From assembly GCA_035578905.1 (NCBI GenBank), contig JAQJVL010000285.1, forward strand, positions 62,001 to 126,000: a DNA stretch of 64,000 bases, in the 5' to 3' direction. The DNA is from Stictocephala bisonia (lineage: Eukaryota; Arthropoda; Insecta; Hemiptera; Membracidae). Under the pieces are notes generated by a model, which worked only from the letters and a program-made list of their open reading frames with translations, did no database searches and had not been told where the DNA came from. The position numbers and the translations under genes were made by a program. Positions 1-12,217 of the stretch are shown here, one piece after another (position 1 is the stretch's first letter; each line of letters begins with the position of its first letter).

Positions 1-180
1 AGCTCCATAAATGTTTCAATTTCTTAATGTAGTTTTGATTTTTGGCTAAAACAGAGAGTTGTGTCATCAGCATACTGCACGAGTCACCCTTGCTGAAGAG
101 ATGACGCTGTATCATTTACATATATTAGAAATAGTAAGGGGCTAAGTATAGATCCCTGGGGGACACCCAAGCTCAATTGA
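1..180 (-). pseudogene. LINE reverse transcriptase fragment (RT core)
   Basis: Read on the minus strand, this stretch encodes the central catalytic part of a non-LTR retrotransposon reverse transcriptase. The motif GVPQGS lies at about 168-151, followed by LSPLLFLIYVND, then an in-frame TGA near 88, then YADDTTLCF, the two-aspartate catalytic box. Order and spacing match RT motifs B and C of Jockey/CR1/L2-type elements. The piece runs off the left edge of the window, and upstream sequence (right of 180) is not recognisable as RT, so only about 60 codons survive. The internal stop shows it is dead. The exact LINE clade cannot be decided from so short a fragment. Confidence 0.85.
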
Positions 181-689
181 TTGATGACAGTAAACTGCCA
201 TGTTTTTATGAACCAACTTCACAAATCTCTAATAAGGAATATAGTAATATTTGGTACTGTCCATACATGTGTGATAGTACTGACCCACCCACCCACCATA
301 GATATCATAATGGTACTGTATATTCATATTGTTTTTACAGAGCATGTACATAGATGTTCAATGTAATCGTTTTCCGTGTTTGATTAAAATAGGACAATCC
401 TGTCAGATAAATACTTTATTCCCATCTGGTCAAAATATATTCAACTACGTACTCATAGTTTACGGTGGATATTCTGTCAACACACGTACTTGTATTTGGA
501 CACAAGGAATTTACTAAACATTCCCCTTTCAATACTAAGAGACTAATGTAAGGGGAAATTACTTTAATACTCTATTAATTGATATTGATTGTTTTTAATT
601 GGGGTTGATTGGTATAATTGTGAGTATTACGCCTCACTACTTGCTTCGAAATTTTAAAGGAAATGGAAATATTTTACGTTTATAAATAT
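181..689. other. AT-rich, no gene recognised
   Basis: Only a short degenerate copy of the CCCACC minisatellite motif is visible, at about 270-298. The two ~60-codon reading frames here show no domain and are probably chance. Confidence 0.5.
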
Positions 690-900
690 TATTATTATTG
701 ATGCCAATCAAAGTCATGACTCTTGAGATTTTCAGATAACCACCATTTTCATTTGACTATTAATAATGACACTTTCTAAGGAATTGTCGGCCTTAGTCTG
801 TAAAAATGACTACATTCGTGCATACACATTTATCACACTCGTTCTAAATCCATATTCCCTCATTGATGATCAGGGCTTTTTAATAAACAGATAGATAAAT
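690..900 (+). mobile_element. SINE-B fragment
   Basis: This is the sense-strand body and 3' domain of the SINE also seen inverted at 56035-56285 and 61285-61505. Shared landmarks in order are the segment around GTCATGAC, the box AGATAACCACC, TTAATAATGACACTTTCTAAGG, and then ATGACTACATTCGTGCAT. The last stretch is the 3' domain that this SINE shares with SINE-A. The tRNA-like head is missing or too decayed to see, so it is a 5'-truncated or eroded copy. It ends in an A-rich tail near 885-900. Confidence 0.6.
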
Positions 901-1039
901 AAAGAACACGTAGATTGTACATTATAATAATTATAGTTATTATTTACTATTCTTAACTGTAGTTATTCTTTTATTAAATTTTAAAAGGAATCATAATAAA
1001 ATCTATGAACTCCAAGAAGCACCCGCCCACAAAAACACG

Positions 1040-1500
1040 AACGTCCCCTCATGTAAGTACGTTTTAATTGACCCACCCATAAACTTACGATGGCATTGAC
1101 TCACCCGTCCACCCATACACGTATGTTTGTATTAGACCCACCCATACACTTACGATGGCATTGACCCACCCGTCCGCCCATACACGTATGTTTGTATTAG
1201 ACCCACCCATAGATTTACGATGGCATTGACTCACCCGTCCGCCCATACACGTATGTTTGTATTGGACCCACCTATACACTTACGATACATTGACTCACCT
1301 GTCCGCTCATGCACGTATGTTTGTATTGGACCCACCTATACACTTCGATACATTGACTCACCCGTCCGCCCATACGGGTATGTTTGTATTTGACCCACCC
1401 ATAAACTTACAATGGCATTGAAAATACTCGTGCGGTGATATTGATCCACCCACCCACGTATACACTAACGATAGCATTAACCCACCCAAACACGTAAGTT
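1040..1500. repeat. 64-bp minisatellite of the CCCACCCATACACG family
   Basis: Five to six tandem units of about 64 bp start at 1063. The anchor GATGGCATTGA recurs at 1089, 1153 and 1217, with diverged units to 1440 and a looser tail to 1500. Each unit holds two copies of the motif ACCCACCCATACAC, the same core that builds the arrays at 27 kb and 57-58 kb. The minus strand is G-rich with GGGTGGGT runs. Confidence 0.8.
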
Positions 1501-1899
1501 GTATTGCTACAACCTTTTAACCATGAATGCAGAAAATTTAAAATAATCTATCATCTCCTGTCCGCAGACACTAAAATGTGTTTGGCGGAAGAACACCTGG
1601 TCATATCTGTACTTACAGGTGTTTTATTGGTTGGCAACCGGAAATTAATGAAGGCATTCACGCACGACAACAGTTTTACAGGTTTATATCTCAACAACGT
1701 GATATGTTTTAGGGAGGTGATCACTGTTTATTACAAACAAGAGAGTTTTATAAGGTGGTATTTTATTTTTTTACATAATCTCTGGTCGGATTGATGAAAA
1801 ACAATAGTAACGGAAAATAACATAAAATAGTTTATTATATTGAATAATCTCTGTATTTAGTTCAAATAAATAAATAGATTCAGATTTTATTTACAAAAA
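1501..1899. other. AT-rich; 96-codon open frame without recognisable domain
   Basis: A frame at 1504-1794 (+) is open for 96 codons, but its composition (many Ile, Leu, Tyr, Phe) is what AT-rich random DNA gives, and no motif is recognised. It contains the inverted pair AACACCTG/CAGGTGTT at about 1592-1624. Confidence 0.3.
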
Positions 1900-2333
1900 G
1901 AACAAACATTGTAACTGGTAATAGTTTATTCAGCAAGTCTAAGTAATACAATGCATACAGGGAAACAATTCAAGTCATTTACATAAAAAGAATAGTTTGC
2001 AATAGTAATTACCCTGTAAAAGAATGCTTTGAGGGCATTTTTTAACTTGCTCAAATTCGGCAACTGGCTTTAGATACGGAGGCAGATCATTGTACAGTTT
2101 CATGCAATTATACTAGACTTTTAACTGAAAAAAAAGAAAAAATGATTGGTGACTTGCAATATCTAAACAGTCATAATGTCGAAGTGAGTAAGAGTGTATT
2201 TTATATGAGTTAGTGAACAGGTGAACAGTTCTTTTTAAAAAGTGACTGATTCCTAAATATAAATCGATTGGAATGTTAACAGATCGCTCGCGCGGTAGAG
2301 AGGACACAAATAATGTATAAGGCTTTCTTTTGC
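1900..2333 (-). pseudogene. LINE reverse transcriptase C-terminal remnant
   Basis: On the minus strand from about 2307 the frame reads HSYSLRHYDCLDIASHQS, then a TAG stop, then MKLYNDLPPYLKPVAEFEQ. In CR1/L2/Jockey-like elements the RT ORF ends with just this pattern: a Y-x-(L/T)-R-H stretch followed by K-L-Y-N-x-L-P and a stretch of hydrophobics. The copy carries the stop plus frame changes after about 2060 and has no RT catalytic core, so it is a 5'-truncated dead remnant. The same domain appears in the better preserved LINE at 9.8-12.5 kb. Clade assignment is inference. Confidence 0.6.
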
Positions 2334-3980
2334 AATCTAAACATTTGTAGATTACTTAGACTTTGAGCTCCCTAGATTGCCATCGCATAAGAAAAGTGGG
2401 GATATACACACCCGTAGTACGCTGATAACAGGACCTGCCTTTATATATTTTAACAATAAGAGACACGATTTATATAATAAATTTGTAACAACAAAACTGA
2501 AGTAACATAGAAAATGAACAGTTATTTTTAATTTCTTTTTTTATGAATTGATTTTTAGTTGTAAACACAAATTTGATATACAACCTTAAGACTTGATTAA
2601 ACCTTACTTAATCCCTGTACAAAACGAACCTGCATGTTATAAACCCTACACCAGCGGTCTATATGCATGTTTTGTACGTTAAAAACATAAATTCAGTGTA
2701 AATTTTTATCTGGCATAAATATTTGTTTTAATAAAAAATTGAGAATATGTAGAGCGTGCAGAACTAAGGTCCATATGTAATTTATACATATAAAAGAACT
2801 ACGCTATGTACAAAGCGTGTATGTAAGTCACATGGCTTTTTTGGAAATTGATGAATCAAACTACGTCACCCCTCTTGAATGAAGAACTTAGCGTTTACTA
2901 CGTCGTAAACGACTTTCTGTTAATACTCAAGTGACTCGTAAAGTGAACTAAAAATGAAAAGGAAATACTCATAAAATATTGACAAGCTTTAGTTAAAAGT
3001 ATTTTATATACATACATTATAACTTAATCATTTTCTAATATCTTCAAATTTAAATTTTATATAAGAAATGATATTCCAATAGTTGTGGTGATCTACAAAT
3101 AATGATACTGTAAGACAACTGAAACAGTTATAATTACAGTTGTTTAAATTGTAACTTAATATCATGAATTATTTTAATGTTGCCGATTTCCTAAAATAAG
3201 AATTTAATTGCAAAGCAAAATCTGAAATATTGATAAAATATAAATGTATGAATCAATACCACATGCTTTAGACATATTAATATTTTTAAATGTTTACTAT
3301 TTTTGCTCATTTATCAGAACAAGTGGTTTTAATAACATATTACAGAGTTTCATAGTTGTAGGGTATTTTGAAACTGTACTCCTTCATTCAGTCAATGTCT
3401 TTCAGATTTACCTTATCTTTTCATCGCCTCACTTACAAAGATGCCAAATTGGGTTATTTTATTTGATAATAAATTAAATAATTCATTCAAGTTATTCATA
3501 TAAAACGAATAGTGTAACAAATGATTGTAATGAATGGTTAACTTGTATAATCCCTCTTGACATTGCCAAATTATTAATAATGTTGTCTGGATTAAATAAG
3601 AAAGTTAATAATAAATAACAAAAATATAATATTAAAATCCACAAATTGGAATACAAGGACCACGCATTCTGGGGTGGGGGAGGGGTAGTTTCGCTCGCTA
3701 GTTGTCGCTAGTCCATTGATTCCCTACCTTAGAAGGAAAAAACTGAGGTCACTTTCCTGAGGACGGAGCAAACGCCTCAGAGGCAGTTATAAACAGATAA
3801 AAAATAATGTACATCTTTATAAATTAGAATTAATAATTACTTAATGTATCCTTGAGGATTTGGGGAAAATAAGGGGAATACTGACAATATGCAGGCCCTT
3901 CCATATACCTGGTACAATGGAGTACTAACTCGACATATATTTAGGCCACTATTGAATGCGACCTCTGTTTTATTCTTGTC
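2334..3980. other. AT-rich, no gene recognised
   Basis: Nothing coding is recognisable. A perfect hairpin CGTTTAC/GTAAACG lies at 2892-2898/2905-2911. A G-rich tract (GGGGTGGGGGAGGGG) lies at about 3672-3688. Confidence 0.5.
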
Positions 3981-3984
3981 TGTG

Positions 3985-4140
3985 TTATACTGAAGTCATA
4001 CCTTTCAAACTCACTCCCAATGTTCTGTTAACACTAAGGGACAGGTGAAGCGAATTTTTAACAACTATCCCGGGAATCGAACGCGATACTTCGAGCTCTG
4101 GATGTAAATAGTGTACCATTAGCAGGTCTTCGAGTCTCAA
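3985..4140 (-). mobile_element. tRNA-derived SINE fragment
   Basis: Minus-strand reading gives a tRNA-like head with a good pol III B box, GTTCGATTCCC (4083-4072). About 45 bases upstream (4128-4110) is a weak A box in GACCTGCTAATGGTACACT. Body sequence follows to about 3985. The head cannot fold as a working tRNA. No clear A-tail or target duplication is visible, so the 3' limit is approximate. Confidence 0.45.
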
Positions 4141-4658
4141 ATATAAAATAATAGTATAAATTAATTAGGTAAACTTTTTACAATAATATAAACGTCTCCA
4201 ACAATTAAAAACAAACCTTTAAAATACTATAACAAAATTAAAAAAAAAGTAATAACAAGATTTAAATAGTTTATCTTCTTACGTCAAAGTATTTTACATT
4301 TATTTAATCAAAATGTATGAAGCTTTAATCTGTAGTAAATCATATTATAATATATCTTTCAACACATTCCACTTATCTCTCTCACCAGTTGTAAGCGGCA
4401 AGATATATCTCGTATTGGCCTCAAGAGACCTGTAAACTACAAGCTCCCCCAATCTGTTCTCCACCTCATTGGTTTTATATTTTTTACCAGAGCAAATAAA
4501 TGTATAAATTGACACAATTTAATGTGAGAATATTCCAATAAAAACTTAGTTTAAATAATTTTAGATACATCACCTGCCATTATAAATAATTTTAATGAAG
4601 CCTAATTACAATTACTCGTTTTAATAAATAAAGATTAGTTAGGTATTTTGTTATAATA

Positions 4659-4932
4659 ACTTACGTGTTTTAGTCGCAATCTGTCCACTAGAAACTTGAC
4701 TACGCGTTTCATCATCAGGTCACTTGTTCTTGTTAAGATGAACTTGAAACCCATTTCATATAAAGTTCACACACGCAAAAACACATTATGTCACGCACCG
4801 ATACAGTTCTGTAGGCAACTGTTGTTAAGTACAAGTTCATATTAACAAGAACAAGTGACCCGATGATGAGTCTTATGACTTGAAACACGTAGTCAAGTTA
4901 TCTAGAGGACAGATTGACTAAAACACGTAAGT
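4659..4932. mobile_element. Palindromic MITE / fold-back element
   Basis: The two ends are inverted copies: ACTTACGTGTTTTAGTC at 4659 matches GACTAAAACACGTAAGT ending at 4932. The complementarity continues inward for about 90-100 bp through segments reading AACAAGAACAAGTGACC and GATGATGA, leaving a short centre of about 75 bp. No protein is encoded. It is a non-autonomous DNA element; no superfamily is assigned because no clean target-site duplication can be seen. Each arm carries a GATGATGA...GAAAC...GTAGTC core (see findings). Confidence 0.75.
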
Positions 4933-5499
4933 AAATATTGATCGTCTGTCCGGGGCTAAAATGTCTAATTTTAATAATTTTGCTATAGTTAACCAAATAA
5001 ATATATAAAAATTTATAAGTATAATCTCCTATAGTTAGTAATAAATAATTCTTAATATTCATCTAAAATCACTCGCCTTGCACATTGACCCATACGTCTA
5101 GGATTGGTGTATTAAAACATTTGAAAAAATATGCGAATCTAAAACTGTTGGATATCTGGCAAAATCTGGCATTTCAGATTCATGGTTTTGTTTACAATGA
5201 CAATTTGTTATTTCAGGAATTTACCTAATGTGAAGGTTCAGAAAAGAAAATAACGTAAAATATTATTGAATTTGTGTTCAATTATAAAAAACAGCTATTT
5301 TTAATAGCTAATTTAATAGTAAATGTGTGATAACAATTTCCATATAACTTTTATATTTACCATCTTGACTATCATTTAAGTTATGCCTTGATCCTTAATA
5401 AGTTATATTCACGTTAAATAAGTATTAAATCAATAATAAATACATAGAAATATAATGAATACAATGAATACAATTCACTCTTTCATTCTTGTTCTCAAA
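4933..5499. other. AT-rich, no gene recognised
   Basis: No domain, RNA gene or repeat recognised. Confidence 0.5.
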
Positions 5500-5572
5500 A
5501 CGGCGCCTTGTAAACGGCAATGCCCGCACGACAGGCCTGTATCTGTTTCACGGCAGTAGTGCCGTGCTTTTT
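5500..5572. repeat. Dispersed ~70-bp repeat D, copy 1
   Basis: Shares the ordered blocks GGCAAT-CCCGCA, CCTGTATCTGTTTCACGGCAG and GCCGT with 33172-33236 and 56855-56930. All three copies lie in the same orientation. GC content is far above the surroundings. Function and family are unknown; a SINE or transposon piece is likely. Confidence 0.6.
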
Positions 5573-6419
5573 CAACTAGGGAGAAGCGTTATATGATCAG
5601 TAAACCAATATACAATACACGAAGGATCAATGTAGTAAGAGTAACTGTATAATAACATCATAGGAGAGAAAAGGTATTCTTAAATTAACATTATTGACTA
5701 TTATTTTTATTAAATAATATTGAAATAATATAATTAGACAGTAAAAAAGAAAATAAATTGTTTGTAATTGAGAACATACAGTTTATTTAATTTATATATT
5801 TTAATAAATTGTATTATTTAGACATATATTTCATTTATATATGTATTAAACGTATATCTTGTATTGTCATCCTAAATTTGTAATATTATTTATTTATTGT
5901 TATCTATTATTTATTTTCAATTACTGTAGCTAAAAAGTAATAAACGTTAAATTAAAGTTAAAAATGCTTGTTTTTCAAATTTAATTTAATTTTAATTATT
6001 TTAAATTACATTTATTGATATATTTGCATTAGATGACTGTTATAATACCTAATGAAGTGGACTTGTCGCTGGCTGCCATAGGCTCTTTATTGCATGAAAA
6101 ATGTACTAATGTTACAAACTATATAAATATAACATTTAGTACTACTGCTACAATTTTATTGGCCTTGTTGCTGTTTTGTAGCATTGTAAATAAAACAAAT
6201 AAATAAAGTCTTGCCGTGTATGTATGTACCACAGCACTAAAATTTTGCAATACACTACTTTTAAATTTTCGTCATTAAGTATATAAGTGTTAATTCTAAG
6301 TTATTAGTTATTTCAGTTCTATAAAACGTCTAAATTTGAATACAACACATATATTATCTTCGACTAGATTAAATTGTGACAGTAAAGTATTTAAAATTGT
6401 GCCTTTGCACCGGTCAAAC
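5573..6419. other. AT-rich, no gene recognised
   Basis: Very AT-rich, with homopolymer-like A/T runs. No feature supported. Confidence 0.5.
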
Positions 6420-6464
6420 TATTACCTACTCATGCTTGTTATGAGATACGTCCACGCTAATGCC

Positions 6465-6550
6465 TGAGTAGCCACACAAGAACATTGAGGTGAGCCGTCA
6501 GGACTGGTCCAGCCACCATCACTCACAGGCCAAGGCCTCTTCTCCACCAG
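6465..6550 (+). repeat. Orphan monomer of the 148-bp satellite, inverted
   Basis: The minus strand here, reading GGCCTGTGAGTGATGGTGG then CCAGTCCTGACGG, aligns with the plus-strand satellite at 14.5-19.3 kb (GGCCTGTGAGAGATAGTG, CTAGTTCTGACGG). So the copy is inverted relative to the array. In the satellite's open frame it still reads VRTGPATITHRP, against VRTSTDTISHRP in the array. A minus-strand frame of 81 codons spans the region but has no domain. Confidence 0.6.
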
Positions 6551-6754
6551 TGATTTACTATGATTACACCCCTTGCCAACAAAACTGCACTCCCCCAACC
6601 CCCATTCCACCACTTCTCTCAACAATGCAATTATTAATATAACAATACAAATATATGTAAATAACAATGCAAGTTTGACGACCGGTAAGTTAATAAGTAT
6701 TTAATAATTTTAGTTTACAGTATATTATAAATACAACTTTTTGTTTCAGGATGG

Positions 6755-7185
6755 AGTGTTTTTCAGGATACAGTGATGTAACCCAGTTACTTGGGGAGAA
6801 AGTGTTTGGGAGATTGTAGGCGATACGGCGCCCGCTCGATGGTTGTCATCGACGATTGACGTGGACACTACTAGAGAAGTCTGAAGTGTAAGTGTTGGAT
6901 GGTAGTCAAGGTTCAGATGTTGTGTAGGGAAAATAACTGAGTGTCTGACTTGTCAGTTATCTGATAATCAGACCAACACTACGGGGTTCGGTTCCACGTA
7001 AAGCTGTAGATTCAATAGTTATCCTGGATATTGGGCTATTAATAAAGAGTCCTTTCTAAGCTAAGTCGAGCTCAGATATTAACAATGACTACACTCGTTC
7101 ATCAACACTCAACACACTCATTCGAAATCCATATTCGCTCATATCTTGACGATCGGCGTCCTACGAATAAATAAAAAAAGAAAAA
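6755..7185 (+). mobile_element. SINE-A, near full length
   Basis: About 430 bp in sense orientation. The 5' head begins near GTGATGTAACCCAGTTACTTGG, followed by GTGTTTGGGAGATTGTAGG. The middle holds CAGACCAACACTACG and a B-box-like GGTTCGGTTCC. The 3' domain reads TATTGGGCTATTAATAAAGAG, AACAATGACTACACTCGTTC, CCATATTCGCTCATAT and GATCGGCGTC, then an A-rich tail at about 7166-7185. The same element is inverted at 28871-29320 and 39081-39541. The A box is eroded in this copy. SINEs have no protein and rely on a LINE for movement. Confidence 0.75.
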
Positions 7186-8524
7186 TACTTTTTCAGTAAT
7201 GTTATAATTTATGCAATACTTTTATAACTGATAGATAATTCTATGAAATACTCTTAAAAGTTCTGTAAATTTGAAATTTACTCAACACACTACAAAACGA
7301 TGTGTGTTGAGTAGATTATGTTACCTAGTTCATCTCCCTCAAATTATCTGTCAAAATATTAAAATTCTTGCTAGATAGTGACTGTAAAGAATATTTCCAA
7401 ATTTACAAATAATTATAATTATCGTTTAATTGTATTATTTTTTATAGTTTATGGGTACTGAGTTCTTTTTAAATTTAAATTCAACAAGATATTAAAATGT
7501 TTATTATGTAGACCTACTGGAACTAAAAGAACAATACATATCTATGGAATAAAATCATCCCATAGAAATGACTACGAAATTAGTTAAATTACGTTCAATT
7601 TGTTGATTAAGAGTCAATAAGTAATTAAACATTTTGATTAATTTACTTAAATAAATTATATACTAAAACATCTTTCTTAAGTAATTTCGTAATATATAAT
7701 ATATATACTTTTAAACTTAATCCAACTAAAAAAATTTAATCAATTGATTTAACATAAAATTCACAATGGTATTGGACAGGCATATATCAATCCCCTATCT
7801 GCTGTTGTAAGCCCATAAAATGTTTATATCTACACATTTACAATGTGTATCAGTAACAAAACATTGGCTGATGTTTATCACCAAATTGAAAACGATATAT
7901 TTCTACAGTCTGTCTGTAGAGTGACATTTATTCTATGTTTTATGAGAGTGAAATATTGCGTTGGAATTTGATCTCTTGTTGAGTTACTTTGCCGTTCCAT
8001 TGACATAATATTTATTTCTCAGTTTCACTGTACAAAATTAACAATATCCTCTATATTTATGTTAGTAATGCTTCTATTTTAATTTTTTTTTATCTTATTT
8101 AGCTACAATAATATATTAAAAATAAATATTTTCTTTAAATAGATTTAAAAAAGCCGGAATTATATTAAATAGAGACTTATTATCTGTGTCTTATTGTCAA
8201 ATACTGTATATATTTCCTTTTTTTTATTAGTTAGTAATTTACGTCTGAGATTAACACGTAATGTTAATTTATGAATTCATAAAGCTAATTGATTTTGAAT
8301 TTTGGAATTTAATTGATATGGTTTCAGGTATTTTGAAGAAAATACGACATAAATCTTACCTTTTACAACAGATGAATGATTTAAGTGGAACGTAGTGAAG
8401 GATGTCTATTTGTTGATATACGATACTATAAGAGTTATCTTAGACCTAATGCAATACTTGTTCATTACTATGAATTAAATTATAAATAATCAAATAAGCA
8501 AATGGGTTTGATTCCGAATTTCAT
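7186..8524. other. AT-rich, no gene recognised
   Basis: Only a perfect 11-bp hairpin is notable, ACTCAACACAC/GTGTGTTGAGT at 7280-7290/7302-7312, with an 11-base loop. Confidence 0.5.
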
Positions 8525-9140
8525 TATTTAGTTACATAAACAAGGGAACTCCCTGCACACTTCTCGTGCCAACTCCGTCACTCTCAGAGCTCGTGACATC
8601 TTGGTCTTCGGCCTCGGCATATAACTTTTGACTTCAAATATTAGTAATTAAACTGTATTAAGTAAAATCTAATTATTTTAAAGTATTTACAGTATCTGAC
8701 TCACTGCACTTGATTTGCACTCTATTTATAGTATAATAATTATAAACAACCAATTTTATTACTAAGCCTATTTCAAATGTTTTCACTTTTATTTAAAACC
8801 TGATGATAACATACACACAGACAGACATGTATTCACTCTTTTATAATTTACTTAATATTTTGCTGTGCTGCTCTCTATGTTTAACCTAACATATTATTTG
8901 GACCATTTAACTTATGTTTATGCCACCAGCTGGTCAATTAAAATTAATCTCCAGGACATTGCAACTTTGACACCGTGTAGGGAAAAAACTTATGGGAATT
9001 TAAAAAATATCTCCGTTACGACCTAGAAATCAAAATTATCTTTTGAATACAAAAAATGTCATCAAAATCGGTCGAGTAATAAGTTCTGAATTGAGTGAAC
9101 TAAATGACATGATTGTTTTTATATATAGGATAAGTATTAA
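8525..9140. mobile_element. Non-autonomous repeat E, copy 1
   Basis: Corresponds end to end with 25548-26125. One end carries CCTGCACACTTCTCGTGCC, the palindromic GC-rich block. The other has a segment like ATCGGTCGAGTAATAAG followed by GTTTTTATATATAGGATAA. This layout resembles arthropod Helitron/Helentron-derived non-autonomous elements; that assignment is from memory of the pattern and is uncertain. No protein. Confidence 0.5.
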
Positions 9141-9799
9141 ATAGTATTATGTGAAGTTTTTTGCTTTAATTTTATCATGCTGCTTACTTTTACTCTTTTT
9201 TTATTTTAAGTTTACAGTATACTTTATATTTCATCTTTTAACGTCGTTTAAATACTTTTCATTTTTCTAAGTTTAAAAATATATCACAAATTCGAATTTT
9301 TAAATTTTACTATTCATATGTTGTAACGTCAATAATTCTGAGCTAATTTGAAATATGGACAATGTACTCTTAATTGTAATTTTTCATACTGAAGTAATGC
9401 CTCAAAATAAGATATAAAATATTACCGCTCTAGCCTGTGATATCTAAATGAGTGTCAGTTTACGAACTGGCGAAATGTATTGTTTCGTGTTTTCAATTTG
9501 TTGATAGCCATCCTCCAATGTTTTGTCACTGACACAGTTAAACGACAGACATTGATGAAGCTCTAACAATAACACAACATCGATATTTGTTATTTAAATG
9601 TGAATTCATATTATTTAGACTAATATACTACGTTATTGTTTTTAACTATTTAATTTTTATGTCACTGAATATTTATTTTTAGCTATTGTTTGGAAAAAAA
9701 TCAGAAACGTGTCTTAACTACTAAATAAATGTGACAATAAGCAATAAAATTACCTTTTTATTTAATTTTCTGAAAATAAAGTGTAATTCTGAAAATAAA
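9141..9799. other. AT-rich, no gene recognised
   Basis: No supported feature. Confidence 0.5.
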
Positions 9800-10195
9800 A
9801 TCAATTCAATTTTCAATTCAAAATTATCTTTATTTCACAAAAACTACATGTAGAATAGTACAAAAATAACCTAACCTAATAAACAATAAATTAAACTGTC
9901 TACTTTATGTAAACTAAAATACTTTCTGTGAAAAAAGTTCGGCACCCCGAAGGAAAAACCTGTGTTGGGGTTACCTGCATTGTAAAAAGAAACAAATTAA
10001 TTTGCTCTGAAAAGGAAGAGTTTGCGCCGGCCAAGAAAATAAAAGTTTTCTTACAATATTCTTAATAATTTAACAAAATAATCAAAATAATAATATACTT
10101 GTGTGTACTACAGCATGAAATATTATTGACATATATTCTTACAATTATTAACAGATATACTAACAATTACATCAATCTTTACAGCATATGTTTCC

Positions 10196-10324
<129 letters not shown>

Positions 10325-10338
10325 ACCTTTTGACAGTT

Positions 10339-10914
10339 TCAAAGATAGCTAAGTGACATGTATAAAGATAAGTGACATGTAAAGATAGCTAGCTCCTCAC
10401 AATACTGTACAGTAAACAAAAATTGTTTCAATGTTTTACAAAATTGATTTAAGTTGTTGAAAGCACTTAACCGTACAGAAACTAAATTATAAATTCTAGG
10501 AGCATTCCAAGTAAATGAATGCTGACATACAGTAAGTCTCGTTTTAGGTACTTGGAATAGTAAATGCCGAAAGTTATATCTATTGTTATCTTGAAAAATA
10601 GTTGTAGAGCTTCGAATAAAGAAAATTTTTAAAACTTTGTAAATGTAAAGATTTCGAATTGGAAGAATTTTCAACTGTAGAAATAGAGGCCAGGAAGAAG
10701 TTAATCTGTGGGAATTGGTAATGATACGTATGAAGGATTTTTGAAGGATAGTGAGAGGATATAACGTTGAAGCATAAGTGCCACCCCAACATGCAAGGCC
10801 ATAACTCAGTCTGGAGCTTACTAGAGCATGATAAACCTCTAACAACACTTTACGTGGACAAACATCACGCAGAAAATAGAAGCTCCTTACGCTTCTTAAC
10901 ATTTCCTTTTTCAC
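10339..10914 (-). pseudogene. LINE RT ORF, C-terminal region
   Basis: 191 codons on the minus strand. It reads from a FYFLRDVCPRKVLLEVYHAL helix through SSRLSYGLACWGGT and LQKSFIRIITNSHRL to YNFRHLLFQVPKTRL and the terminal NAPRIYNLVSVRL stretch. This order (thumb helix, SYGL-W-G, Q-K-x-x-I-R-I-I, then a K/R-x-Y-N motif) is the standard C-terminal third of CR1/L2/Jockey-type RT ORFs. It is out of frame with the upstream RT and ends at a natural-looking stop just before the microsatellite. It has no independent start; the first Met is internal. Confidence 0.8.
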
Positions 10915-11197
10915 TTTATTTACATGACCTCTTCATGATAAATTTGAATCTATTACAAGTCCCAAGTACTTAATTTCTTCTTCTTTCGTGATTCTAAGGC
11001 ATGAACAATTTGACTTTTGCAACATAAATCATGATAAATCAGTTCGTTATACACAGACTGTCTACTACTTAGGCTGAAAATCATATATTTAGTTTTCTCA
11101 CTGAGAACCATGAAATTTATGTCAAACCAGAATCTCAGTAGCCTTAAATCTTCCTGTATTTTGTCATAAATTGTATCTAGACTGTCATAGCAGTAAG

Positions 11198-12217
11198 TTA
11201 GGGCTGTATATCTGCAAAAGCTGTTATATTTCCATTTATTTTTCCATTACAGAGATCATTAACATATATTAAAAATAGTATTGGGCCGAGGACTGAACCC
11301 TGTAGAATACCATATTTAATTGTAACATAATCGCTTTTATCAGTTCCCAATCGAACACATTGTTTCCTGCCAGTCAGGTAGCTACGAAACCAATTATGAG
11401 CTACTCCTCTTATGCCTGCTTTCCACATTTTGTTTAAAAGTATGGTGGGATCCACAGTGTCGAAAGCTTTGGTTATGTCAATATATAAGGCTGCATAATG
11501 CTTACCTTTATTTAATCCATCATATATATTGTTCAAAAACCTAAGCAAGGCATATTCTGTATTCATTTTTTCTCTAAATCCAAATTGGTTATCACTCAAA
11601 AACTTAATGTTTTCTAAGTATATCATCAATCTCTTTTTGACTAGTTTCTCAAACACCTTAGCAAAACTTGACAATAGTGAAATAGGTCTGTAACAATCAA
11701 TATTTTTCCTATCCCCCTTTTTATAAATGGGTATAACAACAGCTTTTTTTAAACAAGCTGGAAATTCACCATCAACAAAGCTTCTATTAAAAAGTTCTGT
11801 TAAAACTGGTGCTATTAGAAAAGAGATTTTCTTCAACAAAAATGTATTCACACCGTCGTCTCCAGGTGCCTTATTATTTTTAAGTTTAATAATGATAGAT
11901 TGAATCTCTTGTTCGTCAGTGGGAACCATGAACATGGAATTTTGTTCTTCAAACGTCTGGAAATATTCATCGTACATATTTGAAACATTTTGAGTGTTGG
12001 ATTTAATTGAATTTCTTAATTTTTCAGCAATAAAAATGAAATATTTGTTGAATTCACTTGTAATATCTTTGGAGTTTGTTGTTATAACAAAGTGAGATGT
12101 TATATTCGAACCAGCAACAATCTCACTTATCTCTTTTTTCCTATCACTATTTTCACCAATTAAATCGTTTACAATTCTCCATTTAGCACGAGGGTTCGTT
12201 CCCTGCACAGTTTTCAA
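11198..12217 (-). pseudogene. LINE reverse transcriptase domain
   Basis: 339 codons. RT motifs in order (residue positions approximate): NNKAPGDDGVN (115), VVIPIYKKGDR (160), YRPISLLSSFAKVFEKL (180), NQFGFRE (215), ALYIDITKAFDTV with the motif A aspartate (245), GILQGSVLGPILFLIYVNDL (305), then the frame breaks at FAD. One base is missing at about 11209/11210, so the second catalytic aspartate of FADD and everything after it are lost. In motif B the usual GVPQGS is GILQGS. Upstream, codons of the linker continue in another frame to about 12475. The length from linker to FADD fits a normal RT. The element cannot be active. Confidence 0.9.

Noticed and set aside
1504..1794. 96-codon open frame as a gene
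   Set aside because: Composition matches random AT-rich DNA and nothing supports expression.
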